Part shown: in pieces, positions 51,251 through 60,659 of the stretch
How positions within the stretch are numbered: the first letter of the stretch is position 1
Layout: every line of letters begins with the position of its first letter
Assembly (NCBI GenBank): GCA_015232575.1
Contig: JADFZL010000010.1
Span: 186,001-250,000, forward strand
Origin: Candidatus Rifleibacteriota bacterium
GTDB taxonomy: Bacteria > Muiribacteriota > Ozemobacteria > Ozemobacterales > Ozemobacteraceae
Direction of reading: 5' to 3'
Length of the DNA stretch: 64,000 nucleotides
Translations under genes and position numbers: made by a program
Notes under the pieces: generated by a model
What the model saw: only the letters and a program-made list of their open reading frames with translations
What the model was told of the DNA's origin: nothing
Databases searched by the model: none

Positions 51251-53155
51251 ATTTTCAGAGTAAAGTTTCACAGGTGATGTGGCAAAGTTCGCACCAGTTG
51301 AGATCTTGAGCAAAAGTTCTTCGCGTGCAGATTCAACTTCTTTATATTTGAGATATACATCGTGAAATCCCGGAGATGATTTCAGGGCTTCATCAAGCTG
51401 GGCAATGGCTTCAAGAGTCTTCCCCCGGCTGGAAAGAGCCAGTGCATATTCGAGTCTGAATGCTTCTGCAGCCGGATCAAGTTCGATAACTTTGTGAAAA
51501 ATGCTTTCCCATTTATTATTGCCCGAGGAAAGGTAAAACCGTGCTTTTGCAAGCCAGAATAGTGCCTCATTCGGATTCAATGAAATTGCTTTGTCAATGC
51601 TTGTTTCTGCTTTTTCAGGTTCTTTTGCTGAAATATGGCAGAAATGACGCTGAAAATATATCTGGGAATTCGCAGGAGAAAGGAATTCTGCTGTTTCAAG
51701 AGCTTTTATTGCTTCAATGGTTTTGCCTTCGCCCAGCAGCCTCTGAGCGGAGTTTAATAAAATGTTTGTGTAGTAGAATTTTCCACAGAATACTGAAAAA
51801 ACAATGATTCCAGAAAAAATGAGGTACATGTTTGCTGTCTTTTTCAGTTGATTTTTTGTTTCAGAAATAAAAAGAGATATGTCTTTTCTGAACAGTCCTG
51901 CAGAAACGATTGCAATAACTACAGCTGTTGGAAAAATACGAGAAGAAAAACCGCTTATATTGTTCAGGATAACAGCACTGAATACTCCCGCTGAACACGC
52001 TTCAAAAAACTCTTCTCTTTTTTTGGAAAAAATCATCTGGAAAATTCTCAATAAAATCGTCAGACATATCAGTCCAAAGGCAGCAAATGCCACCGGACCG
52101 CATTCAATATACATCTGCATGAATTCATTGTGTGCATAAAGTGGATAATCACCGCCAACTACACGGAACTTTGGATAAATAAGACTGAAGGTATGAAGGC
52201 CATAACCTGTGAGTGGAACATCCGGCAAAGCTTTGATAATAGCTTTGTTGATAAGAGTTCGCTGTGAAAATGTCATGTCAGATGGCCTGAAAATGCTGAA
52301 CATACGGTATTTGAATGGCCCGGCGAAAAAAACAACTGTCAGCAAAAGAAAAAGTGCTATCAATATTTTCTTGTTGAAAGATATTTCCAGAGAAGGTTTT
52401 TTGACAGCCAGAAAGACCATCAAACCACAGAATGAAGCGATATATGCACCACGGCTGAAAGTAGTAAAAAGAGCATAAGCAGAGATAAACAGAGTTCCGG
52501 CAAATAAAGTTTTTACTGATTTCTTTTCAGTGGAAACAACTGTGCCCATCAGAAGAAATGGAAAAAACATTGAAAGAAATGCTCCAAAAATGTTCGGATC
52601 AGAAAAAACTCCTGTACTGCGCGTTTTGATAACATCACGAAGATTTGGATCAATCCAGGTGGCAGGGATGGGTATTTCCTGAAAATAGTCTGAAATTCCA
52701 AACAAAGAATGAATTACACAGGCCGTACAGACAACAACGAGAAAACTGTTTGTGCTATCCTTGAAAAACAGCATGCTTTCAAAGAAAATAAGAATAAGCG
52801 TGAGAAGTTTCAAAAATGAATAAAATGATGAAGAAGGATCTATTGAAAAGTAACATGAAATAAAACACGTACCGATCCAGATGCAGAGAAAAACAAGTAA
52901 TAACCTGAAAGTAAGTCTGTCAGCGGTTGAAGAAGCGCCTTCATGTTTTTCCGTGCTGTCAGTCGTTTCTGGTGATGCTCTTCTGAAAAACGAAATCAAA
53001 ATTCCCGACAAAAAAATAACTGAAATTATCTCTACCGAAAAAACGCTGAAAAGTTCATCCGAAAGATACATGATTGGTAGAACAACCAGAAAATAAAATA
53101 TCGAAATTAACCAGGCAGTTCCCAAAATAATTCTCCTGTAAAAACATATCTGCAT
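51242..53155 (-). CDS. O-antigen-ligase-like (Wzy_C) membrane protein with C-terminal TPR region
   Basis: 637 residues from the ATG at 53155. About a dozen hydrophobic segments lead to the Wzy_C part: STGVFSDPNIFGAFLSMFFP, KALPDVPLTGYGLHTFSL, YAHNEFMQMYIECGPVAFAA (near residue 355), with the typical H/N/E in the large loop. Then about 200 residues of TPR-like helices (EKAETSIDKAISLNPNEALF). A second ligase-type protein of the same plan as the gene at 45318, in opposite orientation; between them are the YkgJ-type and TPR genes. Both may modify surface glycans or proteins with different substrates. A TTG at 53161 would add two residues. Confidence 0.8.
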   Translation of the reverse strand: MQICFYRRIILGTAWLISIFYFLVVLPIMYLSDELFSVFSVEIISVIFLSGILISFFRRASPETTDSTEKHEGASSTADRLTFRLLLVFLCIWIGTCFISCYFSIDPSSSFYSFLKLLTLILIFFESMLFFKDSTNSFLVVVCTACVIHSLFGISDYFQEIPIPATWIDPNLRDVIKTRSTGVFSDPNIFGAFLSMFFPFLLMGTVVSTEKKSVKTLFAGTLFISAYALFTTFSRGAYIASFCGLMVFLAVKKPSLEISFNKKILIALFLLLTVVFFAGPFKYRMFSIFRPSDMTFSQRTLINKAIIKALPDVPLTGYGLHTFSLIYPKFRVVGGDYPLYAHNEFMQMYIECGPVAFAAFGLICLTILLRIFQMIFSKKREEFFEACSAGVFSAVILNNISGFSSRIFPTAVVIAIVSAGLFRKDISLFISETKNQLKKTANMYLIFSGIIVFSVFCGKFYYTNILLNSAQRLLGEGKTIEAIKALETAEFLSPANSQIYFQRHFCHISAKEPEKAETSIDKAISLNPNEALFWLAKARFYLSSGNNKWESIFHKVIELDPAAEAFRLEYALALSSRGKTLEAIAQLDEALKSSPGFHDVYLKYKEVESAREELLLKISTGANFATSPVKLYSENDF

Positions 53156-53206
53156 AGTCAAGCAATAAATTTAGAAAATCTACTTTAAGTATATCATTAT
53201 ATGATA

Positions 53207-53212
53207 TATAAT
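53207..53212 (+). promoter_or_regulatory. Possible -10 element (TATAAT) of the HPt-only gene
   Basis: A perfect TATAAT 35 bp before the ATG at 53248, with no good -35 (TTTAAG at 17 bp). Confidence 0.3.
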
Positions 53213-53247
53213 AGAAAAAGTCTGAGAAATTTTCTGTGGGGACATAT

Positions 53248-55398
53248 ATGGAAACGGAAATGCGTTATGTTCTGAAGGTTTTTATATCAGAGAACCTTGA
53301 TTTGCTTGAATCCATCGAGCAAACGTTTAATTCCCTGGGAAAACTTTGCCCTGATTCGTCAGAATCGAGCAAGTGTCTGAATAACCTATTCTGGCTCTTT
53401 CATTCCCTGAAAGGCGGGGCGGCGCTTTTTAATCTGAACAATGTCAAACTCGTCACTCAAAAAAGTGAAGATTTTATTGACCATTTCAGACAAAACAAAA
53501 TCAAGGTAGAATCTGAACATATTTCAGTTATGAAAAATGTTTGTGAATTTATAAGAAAAAGCCTCACGCATGTTTCCATCGAATTCAATGATCTGTTATT
53601 TGATTTTGAAGCAAATAAATTAGCTGAAGTTGTTGCTGCCCAGATGGCTTCCCTGAAAAGTGCGAAAAAGGACGAAGTTCAGGAAGTTTTTATTAAGTCA
53701 AACGGAAAAACACCGACAAACCTCTTTTCACAGCCGGATAACCCGCTTCTTACTGAGAAAATAAGTCATGAAAGTTTCAGTCTGTCGCCAGAGGTAAGAA
53801 TGAAATTTCTCAGCGAAGCCGAAAGAATGCTTGATGATATAGTCTCATTTGTAGAGGTTTTTCATAATTCAGACAAGCCAAACGAGGATTACGTTGCCCT
53901 TTTCAAGACAATTCACTCTTTTACCGGCTTGGCAAATTTCCTGGATTATCCAGAGTTGTACGCTTTTTCAAAAAACCTTTCAATAATATGTGACGCTGTA
54001 ATTAACAATAATGTTTCCGAAGAAATTACGAAGGTTAGTGCTGTTCTTGTCAGCAGTGTGGTTGAAATAAAGCGTAAGATGAGAGAACCCGGCTTTTTGA
54101 AAGGCGGAAATATTTCCTTTGATGATTCTATTAAATATTTCATTGATTCTCTTGCTGCTACAATAAGGAAAGAAAACCCTTCCGGCGGAATGAAGAGATC
54201 TTTGGAAAAAGTTGCGGCAAGAGACTCCAGAAAAGAACATCATTATTCAACACTTTATGAAATGGACATTTCGCTTACCCAGGAAATGATGACAGAGTTT
54301 GTCAAGTCATCAATGGAACTTCTTACCCAAATTGAAGAGAGTCTGTCTGTCGTAGATCACAACCCGGTTGCTCTTGATAAAATTGAAAATGCAATGAAGG
54401 CTTTTCATTCGTTTTCCGGGCTGGCATCTTTTTTTGGATATAAAACATTTTCAGATGTTTCTAGGCTTGCAGAGATAGTACTGTTTCATGTAATCAAGAA
54501 CCCCAGTAAGTCTCAATTTGCAGTGCTGCAGCTCATTAAATCAATTCTCGCCGATCTGAGAGCGAAATTGAGGAATTCTGCTGACGCCGATTCTTCTGTA
54601 ACTCATGAAAGCACCTTTAAGAATCTTATTTCGATAGAAAATTATCTTGACTGTTTTATGAAAGAGTCAGAAAAAGCCCGCCTTCTGCACCCTAGAAATA
54701 CACTGTCCGACCTTTTTCCCCAGATTAATTCAGATACATTCAAAACTTTTACTGTTCAAAGATCAGATGCATTGAGAGAATTGCTTAAAATGTTAAGAAC
54801 CAGTCCTGGCAACACTCATCTTCTGGAAAATGTTGCAATGGAACTGCAAGCTCTGAAAAAAAATATTTCTTCTCTTGTTGAATCCTCTATCCATCCTTTG
54901 CCCTGGAAGCATCCTCTGCAAGCGCTGCGAATACTTTGCCAATCTGCGGAAATATTTGCCGGACGTATTTTCAATCAGAATTTAACTTATCTTGAAGATT
55001 CTGTACTAGACACGATTGCGTATTCTCTTCAGGAAATTGAGAAACTTATCAGTGATTTTTATTCCAGCCGGCTTACATCTGAAATTAATTATAAACTCTT
55101 CTCAAAATTATCCGTAAATTGTTCGATATTCAGAGAGAAAGATCTTCCATCATTTGACATGCTGGTAAAAAAAATGGAGCGAAAGGAATTTCAGAATATA
55201 GAGAACATTAATCTTTGTATTGATTATCTTGAGGATCTTGAAAATACCAGTAATGCTCTAAATAGAAGCAAACTTGCTGAATCATTTTTCGGTCTGCGGA
55301 ATCTCCTTTCCGAATTCCTAAAAGAGATCGACAGACCTTTCTCTCAAGTATTCATAGAATTCAAAGAAAAATATCAAAAAATGCTTACAACGAACTAA
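53248..55398 (+). CDS. HPt-only CheA-like protein (716 aa), no kinase domain
   Basis: The start at 53248 has GGGG 8 bp upstream. The first domain is a canonical HPt: FHSLKGGAALF with the phosphorylatable His at residue 52. Two further HPt-like repeats have IHSFTGLANFL and FHSFSGLASFF, where the His remains but the Lys-Gly after it is lost. A helical C-terminal part follows. No CheA dimerisation, ATPase or CheW region exists. It parallels the N-terminal two thirds of the full CheA at 55903 along its whole length, so it is either a truncated paralog or a phosphorelay partner. The gene pair is separated by 504 bp containing the repeat array. Confidence 0.75.
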   Translation: METEMRYVLKVFISENLDLLESIEQTFNSLGKLCPDSSESSKCLNNLFWLFHSLKGGAALFNLNNVKLVTQKSEDFIDHFRQNKIKVESEHISVMKNVCEFIRKSLTHVSIEFNDLLFDFEANKLAEVVAAQMASLKSAKKDEVQEVFIKSNGKTPTNLFSQPDNPLLTEKISHESFSLSPEVRMKFLSEAERMLDDIVSFVEVFHNSDKPNEDYVALFKTIHSFTGLANFLDYPELYAFSKNLSIICDAVINNNVSEEITKVSAVLVSSVVEIKRKMREPGFLKGGNISFDDSIKYFIDSLAATIRKENPSGGMKRSLEKVAARDSRKEHHYSTLYEMDISLTQEMMTEFVKSSMELLTQIEESLSVVDHNPVALDKIENAMKAFHSFSGLASFFGYKTFSDVSRLAEIVLFHVIKNPSKSQFAVLQLIKSILADLRAKLRNSADADSSVTHESTFKNLISIENYLDCFMKESEKARLLHPRNTLSDLFPQINSDTFKTFTVQRSDALRELLKMLRTSPGNTHLLENVAMELQALKKNISSLVESSIHPLPWKHPLQALRILCQSAEIFAGRIFNQNLTYLEDSVLDTIAYSLQEIEKLISDFYSSRLTSEINYKLFSKLSVNCSIFREKDLPSFDMLVKKMERKEFQNIENINLCIDYLEDLENTSNALNRSKLAESFFGLRNLLSEFLKEIDRPFSQVFIEFKEKYQKMLTTN

Positions 55399-55439
55399 AT
55401 TAAATGGTAATGCAAGCGTTTAACTGGTAAAAAAAAGAA

Positions 55440-55467
55440 ACTGATTTTTAACCACGGAATACCACAG
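55440..55467. repeat. Dispersed TTAACCACGGAAT-type repeat
   Basis: ACTGATTTTTAACCACGGAA then TACCACAG. Related to the copies at 40834 and 51216. Confidence 0.6.
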
Positions 55468-55521
55468 ATTTTTGAATGAAAAGAATAGACACTGTAGCAA
55501 TGTTGCTGAAGAAAAGAGATA

Positions 55522-55553
55522 TCTCGCGCAGAGACGCAGAGGCACAGAGAAAA
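55522..55553. repeat. Common GCAGAGACGCAGAG-type repeat
   Basis: TCGCGCAGAGACGCAGAGGC followed by ACAGAGAAA. A short repeat of the kind found scattered in many environmental genomes. Confidence 0.5.
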
Positions 55554-55640
55554 ACAGAAATAAAATCGTGTTTTTTTATCTGCTCAGCAACAAAAATATA
55601 ATCATTGTGCGTTAACATACTCACACAACAAATAAAACGG

Positions 55641-55890
55641 GTGTAGTATTTGAAAATCGAAGAGCACAAAGTGCTCGGCTGGCGAGAGGATGACAGAAAC
55701 TCCCAGCACGTGTGTAGTGTTTGAAAATCGGAGAGCACAAAGTGCTCGGCTGGCGAGAGGATGACAGAAACTCCCAGCACGTGTGTAGTGTTTGAAAATC
55801 GGAGAGCACAAAGTGCTCGACCGCGGGGAGTGAGACGGTCGAACTTGTTCGACCGGCGAGAGGGGGCGCGTGCCCCCTCTAAAAAAGAGA
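55641..55890 (+). repeat. 71-bp tandem units ending in a full three-hairpin element upstream of cheA
   Basis: Units GTGTAGTGTTTGAAAATCGG start at 55641, 55712 and 55783 (71-bp period). Each has H1 as GAGCAC-AAA-GTGCTC. Only the third goes on to the complete element: H1 55804-55818, H2 GGTCGAAC-TT-GTTCGACC 55837-55854, H3 GAGAGGGGGC/GCCCCCTCT 55858-55880, then AAAAAAGAGA against cheA. H1-H2-H3 spacing is the same as at rtcB. The first two units replace H2 and H3 by GGCTGGCGAGAGGATGACAG and CTCCCAGCAC. Confidence 0.85.
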
Positions 55891-55902
55891 CAACGAACTA
55901 AA

Positions 55903-58900
55903 ATGGAAATAGGGAAGGATCAGGATTTATTATATGCGCTGACTGTCTTTATAGCAGAGAACCTGGATCTGCTAGATTCAGTTGAACAGCGTTTAATTTC
56001 ACTTGAAAAGATGTCTCCCGATTCGGAAGAAACTAAACAGTTTCTGAACGATATTTTTCGCCTTTTTCACTCTTTAAAGGGTGGTGCAGCGTCTTTCGAT
56101 CTGAATATTATCCGTGATGTGACTCATCAGATGGAAAATTTGCTTGATTATTTCAGGCAGCACCACATAAAAGTTGAACCAACACACGTTGATCTGATGA
56201 ATCAGACGTGCGATTTCATTAAAAAAAGCATGGTCCATGTTTCCAAACATTATTCTGATGACGTTTTTCTTGATGAATCAGTCGTTCTTATTGAAAATAC
56301 AAAAATTGCAGTCAGGAATCTCGAAGAAAAATACAGTCTGACTCCACGTCTAAAAGTTGAATTTAAAAAAGTTCCTGGCAAAATTGCTGATGACTATGTT
56401 ACCGGAGTAATTAACACTTCACATTTTTCAAAAACTCAGCCTCTGTCTGAAATGAAAATAATAGTCACACCCGAAATAAAAGTTCAGTTTGCCGAAGAAT
56501 CAGAAAAACTTCTTGAAGAAATTCTTGTTGCAATGGCAAGACTTGAGGGTGATCAGGCAAATCAGACCAATTATGATAAAGAATGTTCACTGGCATTTTC
56601 TTCATTGCGTTCATTTTCCTCTATGTCGGAATTTTTTGGATACCGGGAATTTTCAGAATTTTCCAGAAAGCTGATGATTATTTGTGATGCTGTACTGAAT
56701 AGAAGAACAGATGAAATTGTTTCTTCATGTGACTTAGTAATCTCTGGAACCAGGGAACTTCTTAATAATCTTCAAAAGTTCAGATTTTTCGGCGATATCG
56801 AAATAACTATCGACGCTTCTTTAAGAGAATCAATAGAAGCTCTTTCCAACAACTTCAGTCCGCAAGTTAAGATTACATCAAAACAAGAAAGCCGAAATAT
56901 AGTCAAACAGACCTCTGACAATGTTAAGGTCTTTGCAAATCTGGACGACATGAAACTTGAACTTACACCTGAAATGCTTCAGGAATTCGTTAACCAGTCG
57001 GAAGAAATATTCGGAAACATCAAAAATGGTCTGCAGTTAATTGAAAAAAACCCTGCTTCAATTGAAAAGATTGAGAGAACTATACGAGATTTCCATTTGT
57101 ACACAGGGCTTGCTGAATTTTTCGGTTTTCCGAATCTTGCCAATAGTTCAAAATTGTGTGAGGTTGCACTTTTTCATCTTATTAAAAACCCGATCAAAGA
57201 TAGTTCTGCACCTCTGCATGCAATAAGTTCTTCACTGGACGACCTGATTAATACGACAAAGGCAATAGTTTCATCCGGTGGAGTTGATAAAGATGCACCA
57301 ACAAGTTCCAAGGCAGAAATAAACACTGTTCTCACTGATTTCCAGCATAAAACAGAAATTAGAAAGCTTTTGCTTCCAACGGTTACACACGAAGAGTTAT
57401 TTGTCAGTACCGATATTGAAGTTTTCCGATCTGCTTCCTCAGCGAGAATTAATTCTCTGATAGAATATGCAGGTTCACTTGAAGCGAATCCCGAAAGTGT
57501 ACATCTACTCGAAAATATTGCAATGGAAGTTCAGTTGCTGAATGATTTTGTCTCAAGTCTTCTGGTTTCAGCTAAAAAGCAGTTGCCTTCGAGACATCCA
57601 CTGCAGGTTCTTCGTATTCTTACCCAGGCGGTTGAACTTTTTGCAGGTCGAATTTTCAATGAAGAAACTTTTGGAGTTTCGCAATCTTCAGTTGAAACCC
57701 TTGATCAGTCAGTGAAAGAGATGCAAAATCTTGTTGATGCATTTTTCCTGAAAAAAATCTCGGTAGATTTCAATCGTAAACTTTTCAGTACACTTTCAAT
57801 AAATTTCATGTTTTTCAGAGAATCCGATATTGCATTTCTTGATTCACTTATTAAGAAGTTTGAATCAGTTGAATATCAGACTACTGAAAACATAAATGAA
57901 TATATTCAGGGAATTGAGAATATTTCTCTTGCATGCCAGCGCCTTGGAAGAGAAGACCTGTTGAATTATGCAGCTTTTCAGAAAAAACTTCTGAATGATT
58001 TTCTTCAGAACCCTAAAAGTTCATTTCAAACTGTTTTTTCGGAATTGAAAAAAAGTTTTGGGGAAATGCTTGAAAAAGTTGCCGTTATTCAAAAAAACCC
58101 GGAAATCGTCTGTTCGGTCGCTTCATCTTCCCCTGCCGCTCCAACGGCTTTTGTACAACCTGAATTAAAGACGCCTTCAGTCGCTTCTTCAACTCACCCA
58201 GCATCAGCAGCATCTACCGGATCGTCAGTTAAAGGAACATTAAGAGTTGATGAAGATAAAATCGATAAACTTCTCACAATAATCGGGGAAATGTTTGTAA
58301 CATGTGAATCATTCGGATCACTTGAAAAACAATTGATATATGCTCCCACCCTGGATTTTATTTCTCAAAAAATGAAAGAAATTGGAATAAATCTATCAAA
58401 GCTTACCTCTGATCTTGAAAAAGGCATGATGGAAGTCAGACTTGTTCCGCTCAGAACATTTTTTCAGCGCCTTCCAAGAATAGTTCGAGATCTATCGCGG
58501 CAGCTTGGGAAAAACGTTCGATTCGAAGTGAGAGGTGAAGACTGCGAAGTAGATAAAAAGACTCTCGAAAAGATTACTGATCCATTGTTACATATACTCC
58601 GCAATTCCGTAGATCACGGAATCGAAATGCCTGAAATAAGAACTCAAAACGGAAAAGATCCCGAGGGCGTTGTATCTCTCAATGCCAGAATTGCAAATGA
58701 TACAATCTATTTCGAAATCATAGATGACGGAAAAGGCCTGAATGCAGACGTTTTAAAGAATAAAGCCATTGAAAAAGGTATTCTAACACCTGAAAAAGCT
58801 TCTCAAATGACTGAAAATGAAGCTTTTGAAATAATTTTTCTTCCGGGATTTTCAACTGCAGAAAAAGTAACAGACGTTTCAGGCAGAGGTGTTGGAATGG

Positions 58901-59481
58901 ATGTTGTAAAAACCAACATTCAGCAGCTTCAGGGAAAGGTTTTCATTTACTCGAAACTGACAAAGGGCAGTACATTCAGGATCGAACTTCCTGTACAAAA
59001 ATTATGCCTGATGATATTTCACACTCTTCTTGTAAAGTCAGGCGAAGGACTTTATCTTGTTCCGATGGATAATGTTTCAAATCTTTCACATATTGCAAAA
59101 CACGACATACATAATTATTCTGATCTTCGTTTTGCAAATATTTTTGGCAAGCTCTATCCAATGATGTTCCTTGAAGAACTTCTTGAAAATATTAATGTCT
59201 CAGAAGTTTTGTCAGGCTTGGACAACAAAAAAGATATTTCTGTCGTACTTCTAAAAACTTCATGTGGAGAGCTTGCTCTTGCGGTTGATAAATTTGTAAG
59301 TGAAGAAAGGGTCGTAGTTAAACCCTTAAATATTAAATTTGCCTGCACTCCGCTGATTTCCGGTACTGCAATTCTTGGCGATGGAAACATTGCCCTGGTT
59401 ATTGAGCCGGAAAAACTTGCCGGAATATTCTCCTCGCGTTTTGGAGACACAAACATTCCGGAAAATATTAGATTGTCCTGA
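55903..59481 (+). CDS. cheA: CheA-type histidine kinase with several HPt-like domains (1192 aa)
   Basis: The start at 55903 (MEIGKDQDLL) fits the paralog and the repeat boundary; a longer frame reads through repeat. The first HPt has FHSLKGGAASF with His at residue 56. A second repeat has lost the His (LRSFSSMSEFF), and a third keeps it (FHLYTGLAEFF). A Pro/Ser-rich linker is followed by the dimerisation helices (GTLRVDEDKIDKLLTIIGEM), the ATPase boxes LHILRNSVDHGIE (N), IIDDGKGL (G1), GFSTAE (F) and DVSGRGVGMDVV (G2), then a CheW-like domain. It phosphorylates response regulators for chemotaxis or for pilus-type motility. No CheW, CheY or receptor gene is nearby. Confidence 0.93.
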   Translation: MEIGKDQDLLYALTVFIAENLDLLDSVEQRLISLEKMSPDSEETKQFLNDIFRLFHSLKGGAASFDLNIIRDVTHQMENLLDYFRQHHIKVEPTHVDLMNQTCDFIKKSMVHVSKHYSDDVFLDESVVLIENTKIAVRNLEEKYSLTPRLKVEFKKVPGKIADDYVTGVINTSHFSKTQPLSEMKIIVTPEIKVQFAEESEKLLEEILVAMARLEGDQANQTNYDKECSLAFSSLRSFSSMSEFFGYREFSEFSRKLMIICDAVLNRRTDEIVSSCDLVISGTRELLNNLQKFRFFGDIEITIDASLRESIEALSNNFSPQVKITSKQESRNIVKQTSDNVKVFANLDDMKLELTPEMLQEFVNQSEEIFGNIKNGLQLIEKNPASIEKIERTIRDFHLYTGLAEFFGFPNLANSSKLCEVALFHLIKNPIKDSSAPLHAISSSLDDLINTTKAIVSSGGVDKDAPTSSKAEINTVLTDFQHKTEIRKLLLPTVTHEELFVSTDIEVFRSASSARINSLIEYAGSLEANPESVHLLENIAMEVQLLNDFVSSLLVSAKKQLPSRHPLQVLRILTQAVELFAGRIFNEETFGVSQSSVETLDQSVKEMQNLVDAFFLKKISVDFNRKLFSTLSINFMFFRESDIAFLDSLIKKFESVEYQTTENINEYIQGIENISLACQRLGREDLLNYAAFQKKLLNDFLQNPKSSFQTVFSELKKSFGEMLEKVAVIQKNPEIVCSVASSSPAAPTAFVQPELKTPSVASSTHPASAASTGSSVKGTLRVDEDKIDKLLTIIGEMFVTCESFGSLEKQLIYAPTLDFISQKMKEIGINLSKLTSDLEKGMMEVRLVPLRTFFQRLPRIVRDLSRQLGKNVRFEVRGEDCEVDKKTLEKITDPLLHILRNSVDHGIEMPEIRTQNGKDPEGVVSLNARIANDTIYFEIIDDGKGLNADVLKNKAIEKGILTPEKASQMTENEAFEIIFLPGFSTAEKVTDVSGRGVGMDVVKTNIQQLQGKVFIYSKLTKGSTFRIELPVQKLCLMIFHTLLVKSGEGLYLVPMDNVSNLSHIAKHDIHNYSDLRFANIFGKLYPMMFLEELLENINVSEVLSGLDNKKDISVVLLKTSCGELALAVDKFVSEERVVVKPLNIKFACTPLISGTAILGDGNIALVIEPEKLAGIFSSRFGDTNIPENIRLS

Positions 59482-59497
59482 TTTGAAAAGATAATTT

Positions 59498-60640
59498 TCA
59501 ATTGCCAGTGGAGGTGGAAGCTGCGGCGGCGGCCGCTGCTTCTGCGGCTGCCTTTGCTTCTTCTTCGGCCTTTTTAGCTGCTTCCTCTGCGGCCTTGGCT
59601 TCAGCTAAAGCAGCATCTGCTGCTTTCCATGCCTCAGCAGCAGTTGCATACATTCCGGAAGATTGCGTTCCATTCGCTATTGCAACTGCGTCGGCAGCGG
59701 CAGCAGCAGCGGCCGACGCCGCAGCAGACGCAGCATCTGATGCAGCCCTGGCTTCTGCGGCGGCTCCAGAAGCAGCAGGAGCTGCCGCAGAACTCTCTGA
59801 GGCTTTATCGGCAGACTCTTTAGCATTCGTCGCCGCCGCCTTAGCCTCTTCATTAATCTTATCTTCCTTTGTTTTTGCAGAGCTGTAAGTATATGAATAA
59901 TCATAATTGGTTAAATAAATGCCACCTCTATAGCGCGCTCCTTTTCCATCATGACCTGAAGGAAATGGAATTGTAGGAAGACCTGGCTTTGTAAGAGCTA
60001 TTTCGTTAGATGGCGGCAAAGGGACATCAACAGGAGAAGATGCCCCGACATCCGAGCCGATCACGATTCTGGTAATATCCCTTACATCATTATGAACCTG
60101 AATCTGTGAAGTAATTTCATTTGATTTCTTTTCGTTGTTTTTTCTCTGTGTGAGTATTTCATCTACTTTTCCCGAAAATGTTCCGCCTGATGTCGAACTT
60201 GTCGGATAATAATCTGTGGGAATGTCCTTAAAAAGAATGGGTTTAATTCTGTTTGAAACATCAAGCAGGTCTTCACGGAACGCAACACGCCAGAAAAAAA
60301 GTTTCGCCTGACCAGAAAATCTTGTACGTATATAAATATCCGCCTGATAGTCCTTTGATGCATTTTCAATGTGTACATCGTATTCTCCGCCAAGCCCCGG
60401 AACTTTATTTTCCCGGAACGCAGAAGTTTTAAAAGGGCGCGAATCCCATCCGGATTCTGAAATAACCGCCAGTTGACGGAAAAAAGCATAATTAGCAATG
60501 TGGTACAACACCTGATCTTTATTTATATGGGACATTCTCAATCTGGATGTCTTGTTAATGGAGGAAAGGGTAAAAAAGAAAAATGAAACTGCTACGACAG
60601 CAAAAAGAACCAGCATTAGAGAAAAGGCGCGTCTGAACAA
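59498..60640 (-). CDS. PilX-like protein with long alanine-rich tail
   Basis: 380 residues, from a TTG at 60640 with GGAGG 8 bp upstream (a GTG at 60649 overlaps the ribosome site). The N-terminus LFRRA then FSLMLVLFAVVAVSFFFFTL is a hydrophobic pilin-like helix without Glu at +5, as in PilX/GspK-type proteins. A beta-containing middle part follows. Residues from about 270 to the end are built almost only from A, E, K, D and S (for example AEAKAAEEAAKKAEEEAKAA), likely a long helix or coiled coil. It is the last gene of the second minor-pilin cluster and converges with cheA (16 bp gap). Confidence 0.7.
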   Translation of the reverse strand: MFRRAFSLMLVLFAVVAVSFFFFTLSSINKTSRLRMSHINKDQVLYHIANYAFFRQLAVISESGWDSRPFKTSAFRENKVPGLGGEYDVHIENASKDYQADIYIRTRFSGQAKLFFWRVAFREDLLDVSNRIKPILFKDIPTDYYPTSSTSGGTFSGKVDEILTQRKNNEKKSNEITSQIQVHNDVRDITRIVIGSDVGASSPVDVPLPPSNEIALTKPGLPTIPFPSGHDGKGARYRGGIYLTNYDYSYTYSSAKTKEDKINEEAKAAATNAKESADKASESSAAAPAASGAAAEARAASDAASAAASAAAAAAADAVAIANGTQSSGMYATAAEAWKAADAALAEAKAAEEAAKKAEEEAKAAAEAAAAAAASTSTGN

Positions 60641-60659
60641 TCTGATCACCTCCGGTTAA

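Larger units (their letters stand above)
55399..55902. other. Repeat-filled gap between the HPt gene and cheA, 504 bp
   Basis: It holds ACAACGAACTAAA at both ends (55387-55399 and 55890-55902), a GATTTTTAACCACGGAAT-type repeat at 55441, GCGCAGAGACGCAGAGGCAC at about 55525, and the hairpin array at 55641-55890. Short open frames on the minus strand here are only repeat sequence. Confidence 0.65.

Noticed and set aside
55600..55890. Possible CRISPR array or coding repeats upstream of cheA
   Set aside because: The 71-bp units are repeated in full with no unique spacers, and minus-strand open frames through them arise from repeat sequence.
59502..59888. Alanine-rich open frame on the plus strand
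   Set aside because: It is the antisense of the Ala-rich tail of the PilX-like gene; GC-rich repeats give open frames on both strands, and it has no ribosome site or family resemblance.
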